Of a stretch of 64,000 nt of DNA, positions 1 through 9,144 are shown in pieces. A program made the position numbers and the translations under genes. How positions within the stretch are numbered: the stretch's first letter is position 1; each line of letters begins with the position of its first letter. This DNA is from Sediminicola sp. (GTDB taxonomy: Bacteria; Bacteroidota; Bacteroidia; Flavobacteriales; Flavobacteriaceae): contig JAHEND010000007.1 in the NCBI GenBank assembly GCA_024643325.1, positions 34,772-98,771 of the forward strand, read 5' to 3'. The notes below the pieces were generated by a model, which was given only the letters and a program-made list of their open reading frames with translations, had not been told where the DNA came from and did no database searches.

Positions 1-1
1 T

Positions 2-36
2 AAGTAAGCGCCCTTTGTAAAGGCGCTTATTTACTT
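2..36 (-). terminator. Probable terminator of mdh
   Basis: An inverted repeat, AAGCGCC(C)TTT then AAAGGCGCTT around a two-base loop and extended by AAGTA/TACTT outside, lies just beyond the mdh stop codon. The expected U-tract on the minus strand falls outside the window, so this is only partly visible. Confidence 0.6.
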
Positions 37-43
37 GTTGTAG

Positions 44-973
44 TTATGATACGTCTAAGAGACTGTTTGTTTTTCTTACCCCCTTGGCACTCTCTGCCAA
101 TTTGGCTTTCTCCTGGTCATTCAATGGAATTGTAACAATTTCTTCAATTCCATTTACCCCTAAGATTACGGGAACACCAATACAGATGTCAGACAAGCCG
201 TACTCCCCTTCTAACAAGGTAGAACAAGGGAACATTTTTTTCTGATCACATACAATGGCTTGTGCCATTGCAGACACGGCAGCTCCCGGTGCATACCAAG
301 CAGAAGTACCTAATAACTTGGTCAAGGTTGCTCCACCAACTTTGGTGTCTTCTACTACTTGACCCAAACGCTCCTCGCTTACAAAATTAGATACAGGTAC
401 AGAGTTTCTAGTAGCTAATCTGCTCAATGGAACCATTCCAGTATCTGAGTGGCCTCCAATCACCATACCATCAATATCTGAGATAGGTGCTCCTACAGCC
501 TCTGCCAAACGATACTTAAATCTAGCGCTATCTAAAGCACCACCCATACCTATTATTCTGTGCTTTGGTAATCCCGTTGCTTTATGAACCAAATAAGTCA
601 TGGTGTCCATTGGATTACTCACCACCATAATAATAACCTCTGGAGAATGTGCCAAAATACTTTGGGCAACAGTCTTCACAATACCGGCATTAATACCTAT
701 GAGTTCCTCTCTTGTCATTCCAGGTTTTCTTGGAATACCAGAAGTAATAATCGCTAAATGACTCCCTGCAGTTTTGCTATAATCACCAGTCACTCCTGTA
801 ATTTTTGTGTCAAAACCATTCAAAGAAGCTGTTTGCATTAAATCCATCGCCTTCCCTTCTGCATAACCTTCTTTAATGTCTACCAACACTACCTCTGAGG
901 CAAAATCTTTTATAGCAATATACTCTGCGCAACTTGCACCAACAGCACCTGCTCCTACCACTGTAATCTTCAT
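44..973 (-). CDS. mdh: Malate dehydrogenase
   Basis: NAD-dependent oxidation of malate to oxaloacetate in the cytosolic TCA cycle. The 309-residue length is usual for the LactateDH-like bacterial MDH group. Visible are the Rossmann motif VGAGAVGAS (residues 6-14), the NAD-ribose-binding Asp32, the substrate arginines Arg82 and Arg88, the Asp148/Arg151 pair and catalytic His175 in GGHSDTG. It lies 36 bp downstream of gyrB on the same strand with no clear promoter between, so cotranscription is likely. Citrate synthase is also in this window but not adjacent. Confidence 0.95.
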   Translation of the reverse strand: MKITVVGAGAVGASCAEYIAIKDFASEVVLVDIKEGYAEGKAMDLMQTASLNGFDTKITGVTGDYSKTAGSHLAIITSGIPRKPGMTREELIGINAGIVKTVAQSILAHSPEVIIMVVSNPMDTMTYLVHKATGLPKHRIIGMGGALDSARFKYRLAEAVGAPISDIDGMVIGGHSDTGMVPLSRLATRNSVPVSNFVSEERLGQVVEDTKVGGATLTKLLGTSAWYAPGAAVSAMAQAIVCDQKKMFPCSTLLEGEYGLSDICIGVPVILGVNGIEEIVTIPLNDQEKAKLAESAKGVRKTNSLLDVS

Positions 974-1009
974 TCTAATTCTATTTTTTTAAGTTTATAA
1001 TTTTTCAGT

Positions 1010-2962
<1,953 letters not shown>

Positions 2963-2990
2963 TTATTTGTTTATTTATTAAGCAATCCCA

Positions 2991-2998
2991 CAAATATA
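2991..2998 (-). promoter_or_regulatory. gyrB promoter -7 box
   Basis: TATATTTG on the minus strand matches the Bacteroidota -7 consensus TAnnTTTG about 41 bases before the gyrB start codon. No clear TTG is seen at the -33 distance. Confidence 0.5.
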
Positions 2999-3091
2999 AC
3001 TAATAGCCTATTAAATGGGGGTTTAATATGGTTTAGAAGCGCCTAAGTTATTAACAATTGTTGTGGAAAATGAGGGGTTTTAAACAAGTAT

Positions 3092-3126
3092 AAAAACAAA
3101 AAAAGCCCTCCATGACGGAGGGCTTT
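3092..3126 (-). terminator. asnB terminator
   Basis: A ten-pair stem, AAAGCCCTCC (3102-3111) with GGAGGGCTTT (3117-3126), has a five-base loop. On the minus strand it is followed by a T-rich tract (A-rich on plus, 3092-3104). It lies 40 bp past the asnB stop codon. Confidence 0.85.
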
Positions 3127-3165
3127 AGTTTCAGAAATAAATTCCGAAACAATTTCTAATTAAAA

Positions 3166-4836
3166 TTACTTGCTATAGGCATCTGAGTGTACTTTAGCCA
3201 CTGCCCTACCAGAAGGATCATTCATGTTTTTAAACGCTTCATCCCATTCAAGTGCAATGGGGGTGCTACAAGCCACAGAGGGTACAGAGGGTACACATAG
3301 GGCCGCAGCATCTGAGGGGAAATGGGTCTCAAATATAGACCTGTAATAAAATTCTTCCTTAGAGGTAGGCGTTTGCAATGGGAACCTGTATGCGGCGTTG
3401 GCCAACTGTTCGTCTGTTACAGCTTCTGCAACAACTTCTTTTAGGGTGTCTATCCAATTGTATCCAACACCGTCAGAAAACTGCTCTTTTTGCCTCCAAG
3501 CGACAGATTCTGGCAGATATGCTTCAAAAGCCTTACGCAAGACCCATTTCTCCATACGCTCCCCATTGATCATTTTGTCTTGTGGGTTAATTCTCATGGC
3601 CACATCCATGAATTCTTTGTCCAAGAATGGCACCCTTCCCTCAATACCCCAAGCAGCCAATGACTTATTGGCGCGCAAGCAGTCGTACATGTGAAGCTTA
3701 TCTAATTTACGGACTGTTTCTTCGTGAAAATCTTTGGCAGACGGCGCTTTGTGAAAGTAAAGGTAGCCGCCAAAAAGCTCGTCGGCGCCCTCGCCAGACA
3801 AGACCATTTTAATACCCATAGATTTAATTACTCTAGCCATAAGATACATAGGCGTGGAGGCTCTAATAGTGGTAATATCATAGGTTTCCAGGTTGTAAAT
3901 CACATCCTTAATGGCGTCTAAACCCTCTTGAATGGTGAATTTAATTTCATGGTGCACTGTACCAATATGGTCGGCCACTCTCTGTGCCGCTGCTAAATCT
4001 GGTGAACCCTCTAATCCTACTGAGAAAGAGTGTAATTGTGGCCACCAAGCGTCTGTTGTATCTCCTGACTCTATCCTTTTTTGGGCATATTTTTTGGCTA
4101 TCGCCGATGTCACTGAGGAGTCCAACCCTCCAGATAAAAGTACCCCATAAGGAACGTCAGACATAAGCTGTCTGTGTACCGCCGCCTCCAAAGCTTCTTT
4201 AATCTCCTGAATACTGGTTTCATTGTCTTTCACCGCCTCATAATCCATCCATTCTCTTTGGTACCATCTGACCATCTCACCATCACTAGAATGCATATAA
4301 TGTCCTGGAGGGAATAACTCTATTTTAGAACACACCCCTTCCAAAGCTTTTAATTCAGAGGCCACATAAAAGGTTCCGTGAATATCCCATCCAATATACA
4401 ATGGAATAATCCCCATATGATCTCTGGCAATAAAATATGCATCGTTTTGTGCGTCATAAATGGCAAAGCCAAAAATACCGTTCAATTCATCTAAGAAAGA
4501 CACCCCTTTTTCTTGGTAGAGTGCTAAAATCACCTCACAATCGGACTGAGTTTTAAAATCGTATTTACCCTCAAATTGAGCCCTTAACTCGCGGTGGTTG
4601 TATATCTCCCCATTGGCAGCCAATACCAAAGATCCATCTGCATTGAGCAGTGGCTGCTTTCCTGAAGCCGGATCTACAATAGCCAGTCGTTCATGAGCCA
4701 TTATCGCATTGTCATGGTCATAAATACCGCTCCAATCCGGACCTCTATGGCGAATTTTTTTAGACATTTCTAACAACTGAGGCCTTAAATCTCCAGCAGT
4801 TTGTTTTAAATCAAAGGCACATACAATACCACACAT
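3166..4836 (-). CDS. asnB: Asparagine synthase (glutamine-hydrolysing)
   Basis: Makes asparagine from aspartate, ATP and glutamine. The start MCGIVCAF puts the class II glutaminase nucleophile at Cys2, which fixes the start codon. The N-terminal Ntn domain carries RHRGPD and ANGEIYNH. The C-terminal synthetase domain has the PP-loop LLSGGLDSS near residue 232 and SGEGADELFGGY. At 556 residues it matches the AsnB family length. It has its own terminator, and a 242-bp gap separates it from the divergent DUF2911 gene, so it is probably monocistronic. A specialised paralogue is possible but there is no biosynthetic context. Confidence 0.93.
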   Translation of the reverse strand: MCGIVCAFDLKQTAGDLRPQLLEMSKKIRHRGPDWSGIYDHDNAIMAHERLAIVDPASGKQPLLNADGSLVLAANGEIYNHRELRAQFEGKYDFKTQSDCEVILALYQEKGVSFLDELNGIFGFAIYDAQNDAYFIARDHMGIIPLYIGWDIHGTFYVASELKALEGVCSKIELFPPGHYMHSSDGEMVRWYQREWMDYEAVKDNETSIQEIKEALEAAVHRQLMSDVPYGVLLSGGLDSSVTSAIAKKYAQKRIESGDTTDAWWPQLHSFSVGLEGSPDLAAAQRVADHIGTVHHEIKFTIQEGLDAIKDVIYNLETYDITTIRASTPMYLMARVIKSMGIKMVLSGEGADELFGGYLYFHKAPSAKDFHEETVRKLDKLHMYDCLRANKSLAAWGIEGRVPFLDKEFMDVAMRINPQDKMINGERMEKWVLRKAFEAYLPESVAWRQKEQFSDGVGYNWIDTLKEVVAEAVTDEQLANAAYRFPLQTPTSKEEFYYRSIFETHFPSDAAALCVPSVPSVACSTPIALEWDEAFKNMNDPSGRAVAKVHSDAYSK

Positions 4837-4984
4837 AATCGTTATTTATTTAATGAGACTACAAAAATGAGTCAAAACATTATTTTATAAAACCAAAAAG
4901 GCTATTTTAATTACATTTTATTACCTAATATTACAAAAAAGTGATAAATAGTTACAAAAATAGGTCATTACAGCTTATTGAACT

Positions 4985-4992
4985 TACATTTG
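4985..4992 (+). promoter_or_regulatory. -7 box for the DUF2911 gene
   Basis: TACATTTG matches TAnnTTTG exactly. It predicts transcription starting near 4999 and a leader of about 80 bases before the ATG at 5079. The -33 TTG is not evident, which would suit an activated or weak promoter. Confidence 0.55.
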
Positions 4993-5008
4993 AAAGCTAG
5001 GCTTTCAA
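4990..5008. promoter_or_regulatory. Palindromic operator candidate
   Basis: TTGAAAGC-TAG-GCTTTCAA is a perfect eight-base inverted repeat around three bases. It begins inside the -7 box and covers the predicted transcription start of the DUF2911 gene, the usual place for a repressor site. It could also form a hairpin, but most of it precedes the expected start. Confidence 0.5.
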
Positions 5009-5078
5009 TATTCGTTTTAAATGTGGAACTTAGTATCAGAAATTTTAATTCAAAACAAACATTAATAACACACTTATT

Positions 5079-5621
5079 ATGAAAACAAACTTATTTTACA
5101 GCCTATGCTTTTTTGGTCTCCTTTGTAGCAGCAGCCTCTTTGCTCAAGACTTTGGAAAATTAGACGCGAGTCCCATGGATATTGCTTGGTTTCCAGCTAA
5201 GCATATGGACGCCAATAAAAAAATGAGGGTGATATACAACAGACCTCAACTAAAGAGCAGGTCCTTAAGCACCTTGGCTCCCAATGACGCTGTTTGGAGA
5301 ACGGGTGCGAATGAAGCACCTGAAATTACTTTCTACCAAGACGTTGTATTTGGCGGTGAGAAAGTAAAAGCAGGTACTTACGCTTTATTTACCATTCCTG
5401 GTGAAAATAGCTGGACTATTATTTTAAATAGCAATCTCAACCAATGGGGTTCTTATTCCTATAATGAAAAAGCAGACGTTTTAAGGGTTAAAGCCATTGT
5501 TAGTAAAGACTCAGAAGCTTTAGAGTATTTTAGCATGGTATTCCATGAAGAAAATGACAACCTACAATTGTCTATGGGTTGGGACACTACTAGAGTTCAC
5601 TTACCTATTTCAATACAGTAG
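5079..5621 (+). CDS. DUF2911 family exported protein
   Basis: Function unknown. This 180-residue protein has a signal peptide (charged start, hydrophobic core, cleavage probably after LFAQ near residue 23), so it is exported. The mature part matches the Bacteroidota DUF2911 family in having YNRPQLKSR, WRTGANEAPEI, KAGTYALFTIP and a C-terminal WDTTRVHLPI. The family is thought to be a small beta-rich periplasmic fold, but no enzymatic role is established. It stands alone between asnB (divergent) and a bidirectional terminator. A perfect palindrome over its promoter start suggests specific regulation. Confidence 0.85.
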   Translation: MKTNLFYSLCFFGLLCSSSLFAQDFGKLDASPMDIAWFPAKHMDANKKMRVIYNRPQLKSRSLSTLAPNDAVWRTGANEAPEITFYQDVVFGGEKVKAGTYALFTIPGENSWTIILNSNLNQWGSYSYNEKADVLRVKAIVSKDSEALEYFSMVFHEENDNLQLSMGWDTTRVHLPISIQ

Positions 5622-5640
5622 TACCAATTGAATAACATAA

Positions 5641-5669
5641 AAAAAAGGAGCCCTAGGGCTCCTTTTTTT
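5641..5669. terminator. Bidirectional terminator
   Basis: A palindrome of A-run, GGAGCCC, TA-centred turn, GGGCTCC and T-run lies between the convergent DUF2911 and amidohydrolase genes. It can work in both directions. Confidence 0.85.
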
Positions 5670-5688
5670 ATAAATTATTTTTTGAATT

Positions 5689-7320
5689 CTATTCATAAAC
5701 AAGTTCTCCCCCTACATAAGTTCTGAAAACCTTAATATTAGGAACTTCAATCAATGGTATCTGCATCATATCCTGGTGGTATATGACAAAATCAGCCATT
5801 TTACCTACAGAAATACTTCCGCGTTCTGCCTCCTGAAAATTCGAATAAGCCGCCCACAAAGTCATCCCTTTTAAAGTTTCTTCTCTCGTTAAACCATCCT
5901 GAATCTGAAAACCACCCTCTGGATAACCTGAGGTGTCTTGCCTGGCTGTTGCGGCTAAGAAAGTCAAGAATGGGCTTACTTGTTCCACAGGAAAATCAGT
6001 GCCAAGTGCAATAGTTCCAGCCTTGTCTAACAAAGTTTTAAAAGCGTAAGCACCTGCCATTCTCTTTGAACCCAGCCGATCTTCTGCCCAGTACATATCT
6101 GAGGTTGCATGGGTCGGTTGAACCGAAGGGATAATTCCTCCATTAAAATAATCAAAATCTTCAGGACTGATGATTTGAGCGTGTTCTACTTTCCAACGCT
6201 TGTCTTTGGTGCCCACTAGTGCTTCTGCATAGGCACGAAGTACTACAATATTCGCAGAGTCTCCAATCGCATGGGTATTCATCTGGTAATCTGTTGCCGC
6301 AATTCGTTTAGCTAAAGCTTCAATCTCTTTAACACCTGTGACCATAGCACCAAAGTGGTTGTCCCTATCTGAGTATGCTTCCCTGAGGGTTGCTCCCCTA
6401 GATCCAAGCGCTCCGTCTGCATATACTTTAACACTCCCCACCCTCAGTCTTGGGGTCTCTATAACGCCTTTAGGCAAGAAGTAATCTAAATTTTCAGGAC
6501 TGTTACTGACCATAGCATAAATCCTCATTTTAAGATCTCCCGTCTGGTGCAAACTGTCTATAATTTCTATAACATCTCTATTTAAACCAGCGTCATTTAC
6601 CGTAGTTAATCCGTAAGAAAAGGCTATACGCTGAGCGTCTTTTAAAGCCGTAACAATATCTGCTACTGTAGGCTTAGGCATTACTGCGTCTACGAGTGCC
6701 ATTGGATTGTCTACCAATATACCTATGAGTGCACCATTTTCCTTTTCTATGCTCCCTCCAGCTACCTCAGTATCTGTGGTAATACCCGCTAAATCCAAAG
6801 CAGCCTGATTCACTAGATAAGCATGTCCGTCTACCCTTTCCAGGGCTACCGGTATATCTGGAAACAAGGCATCTAAAGCAGCTTTGGTGGGGTATTTTTT
6901 TTCTTCCCAGTCATTCTGATCCCATCCCCTACCTCTAATAAATACGGCAGGTTTTTCATCGTGAAAAGCCACGACCCTGTCAAGGACTTCTTGGTAACTT
7001 TTTGTTCCTACCAAATCTACCACCTGTTGGTTTTGTCCCAAACCGTAGAAATGACAATGTGCGTCTATTAATCCAGGGGTAACGGCTTTACCTTGGGCAT
7101 TTATAACCTTTGAAGATTTATACTGATTTTGGAGCGTTTCCGTATCCCCTAAGGCAACAAAACGACCTTGGTGTACCGCAAAAGCAGTAGCGGTCTTTTG
7201 AGTGTCGTCTACCGTATAAACTTTGGCGTTCACCACCAAAAGGTCTACGGACTCTTTAGGGCTACAGCTAACGGCGAGTGCAGTAATTGCAGTTAAAAAT
7301 AACGATTTGTACAATGTCAT
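5689..7320 (-). CDS. Amidohydrolase family 3 lipoprotein (YtcJ-like)
   Basis: Metal-dependent hydrolase of unknown substrate. The 543-residue form starts at the ATG at 7318-7320. The reading frame stays open 23 codons further up, but the internal start gives a proper lipoprotein signal (MTLYKSLFLTAITALAVSC, Cys19), so it is preferred. Metal-binding motif HCHFYG follows GLIDA. Further motifs are RGWDQND, a GALGSRGA strand, MNTHAIGDSA, KVEHAQI and LGTDFPVE. These match the YtcJ/amidohydrolase_3 group. It is probably anchored in the outer or inner membrane facing the periplasm. It lies 78 bp after the barrel gene and may be read with it. Confidence 0.85.
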   Translation of the reverse strand: MTLYKSLFLTAITALAVSCSPKESVDLLVVNAKVYTVDDTQKTATAFAVHQGRFVALGDTETLQNQYKSSKVINAQGKAVTPGLIDAHCHFYGLGQNQQVVDLVGTKSYQEVLDRVVAFHDEKPAVFIRGRGWDQNDWEEKKYPTKAALDALFPDIPVALERVDGHAYLVNQAALDLAGITTDTEVAGGSIEKENGALIGILVDNPMALVDAVMPKPTVADIVTALKDAQRIAFSYGLTTVNDAGLNRDVIEIIDSLHQTGDLKMRIYAMVSNSPENLDYFLPKGVIETPRLRVGSVKVYADGALGSRGATLREAYSDRDNHFGAMVTGVKEIEALAKRIAATDYQMNTHAIGDSANIVVLRAYAEALVGTKDKRWKVEHAQIISPEDFDYFNGGIIPSVQPTHATSDMYWAEDRLGSKRMAGAYAFKTLLDKAGTIALGTDFPVEQVSPFLTFLAATARQDTSGYPEGGFQIQDGLTREETLKGMTLWAAYSNFQEAERGSISVGKMADFVIYHQDMMQIPLIEVPNIKVFRTYVGGELVYE

Positions 7321-7398
7321 GTTATGGGGATTTGGTTTAATAATTTTAATTGGTTTTAAAAACAAATAAAGATAAGGAACTGAAGTCAAAAAGAAAAC

Positions 7399-9144
7399 CT
7401 ATAAATCGAATCTGTACTGTGCTCCTGCCATTACAATCCTGGGGGGAGCGACAAAACCAGACCACAGTGCATAGGTACTGCCTGTTAGGTTACTGCCTTT
7501 GACAAAAACAGATAGTCGTTCATTCGCCTGATAAAACAACTGGGCGTCTAATCTGTGAAATCCTGGCAATTCGAAAACTTCAGAAGGCAATGGTCCAGGA
7601 ACAATAAATTGCACCATTTGACTAGATCTGGCGGTTCTAACACCTGTATAATTCCAAGAGCCATTTAATGTAAATCGGGTTAAAAAGTTGTATTCTAATT
7701 GTATTCTTGCGCTTTCTTTGGGCAAATGCCAAGCCTCTTGGGCAGGAGTTGTGGTATAATCAAAACGATGGTAATGACCTGAGAGACTCAGTCCTTGTAA
7801 TGGCGCTGCTTCTATACCAACACCCAAACGCTGGGTATCTATTGCGTCATAGACCACCTCAAAGCTATTACCGTAATTAAACTGTTTTTCATAGGCGTTT
7901 AAATAATTCTTGGGATTCTGCACAAATAATGCCTGGTTGTTTGTACTGTTTTCCATCCAAGACAAGCTGTAGGAAAAAGCAGCTCCACCACCTTTTACAC
8001 CCAATTCAAATGCATAACGCTGGTCAGAAGGAAGCACTTCTAACGAAGGAGACACAAAAGGATTCTCTTGAACAAAAGAAGCGTAATCATTTAAATTGAA
8101 GTCTCCACTTAGACGGGCAAAAGCACTCACAAAATCTGCCACAAGAGCATATTGACCATAAATATCTGGATAAATTTTTAGTCCATTGGAGTAAATTATT
8201 TTTGACCCTAGCTTAAAAAAAGCATCGGCGTCAGCCAACTCAATCACAGGATTTAAAGCTACTTTATGAATCTGGTACCCCAATCCATTGCTTTGGTCAA
8301 AAGAAGGCAGCGGTGGGATACTAAATTGGCCTCCCCTAAAGTCGTAACTGGCATTCCAAAACAGGGGTTTATCTCCAAGCATGAAACGTCCATTCCCATG
8401 AACAATAATTTTTTGGGCGTTGGATTGGGTGGTATCTCTAAAATCTCCCCCCGTGATACTCAAGGACTCCAAAGCGCCTTTGTCTTGCCTAAAAGATCCA
8501 AAGATTTCAGAAGAAAAATAGTTTTGCTGTAAATCATATACCGGGACCGCTATGGAAAGCTGCGCTATTCCGCCTTGCATGATTGGCATTCCATACCAAG
8601 AATAGGCCATATGCTTGAGTGACGCTCCGGCCTGGTAGTGCTTTTTGCGCTTAGAAAAATAATAACTTCCTTGTAATTGGGTGTTAAAAAAATTGCTATC
8701 CCAATCTAACTCAGGAAGGTCCTGCACCATACTGTTGTGAATGAGTTGTAATCCAATATGGGCATATCTAGATTGCTTTATCTGACTGTCTGCCCAAAGC
8801 GCTGCCGTACTCCTACTTCCCAAACCCAAATGCACCAGGGTATTGTAGGACTTAGGGGCTTTCTCAGCAGGCAAGACGTCTGGCGCGGCCAATTGCGGGA
8901 TAAAATTAGAGGCTACAGGAAATTCTTGTATAGGATATGTTAAGGTTCTTTTTTGATCCCATGAAACCTCTTTGAGAATGGGTGCTATAAGAGGCTTAGC
9001 TCCAATTAAAATAACTGGGGCATAATTCTTTACTACAGTAACAGACTCTGTACCCAAGTCTTGGTCCTGAGCCAAAATTGGACTTGTGGCCAATAAAAAG
9101 AGTAATGAAAAGTATAGGTTGTTTTTAAGCATCTGTGTCTTCAT
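7399..9144 (-). CDS. Outer-membrane beta-barrel, TonB-receptor-like without plug
   Basis: 581 residues with a signal peptide ending at ILAQ (about residue 25). It has alternating hydrophobic strands and aromatic residues throughout and ends in AGAQYRFDL, a typical outer-membrane C-terminal strand. The last third (FVKGSNLTGSTYALWSGF) resembles TonB-dependent receptor barrels. A plug domain is not recognisable and the protein is shorter than full receptors, so transport by TonB is uncertain. Its start overlaps the end of the TPR gene by 20 bp (or 8 bp from the next ATG), which implies translational coupling and a shared task in the envelope. Confidence 0.75.
   Translation of the reverse strand: MKTQMLKNNLYFSLLFLLATSPILAQDQDLGTESVTVVKNYAPVILIGAKPLIAPILKEVSWDQKRTLTYPIQEFPVASNFIPQLAAPDVLPAEKAPKSYNTLVHLGLGSRSTAALWADSQIKQSRYAHIGLQLIHNSMVQDLPELDWDSNFFNTQLQGSYYFSKRKKHYQAGASLKHMAYSWYGMPIMQGGIAQLSIAVPVYDLQQNYFSSEIFGSFRQDKGALESLSITGGDFRDTTQSNAQKIIVHGNGRFMLGDKPLFWNASYDFRGGQFSIPPLPSFDQSNGLGYQIHKVALNPVIELADADAFFKLGSKIIYSNGLKIYPDIYGQYALVADFVSAFARLSGDFNLNDYASFVQENPFVSPSLEVLPSDQRYAFELGVKGGGAAFSYSLSWMENSTNNQALFVQNPKNYLNAYEKQFNYGNSFEVVYDAIDTQRLGVGIEAAPLQGLSLSGHYHRFDYTTTPAQEAWHLPKESARIQLEYNFLTRFTLNGSWNYTGVRTARSSQMVQFIVPGPLPSEVFELPGFHRLDAQLFYQANERLSVFVKGSNLTGSTYALWSGFVAPPRIVMAGAQYRFDL

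Noticed and set aside
3378..4166. Several 60-98-codon plus-strand frames within asnB
   Set aside because: They are antisense to strongly conserved codons and have no start signals or recognisable domains.
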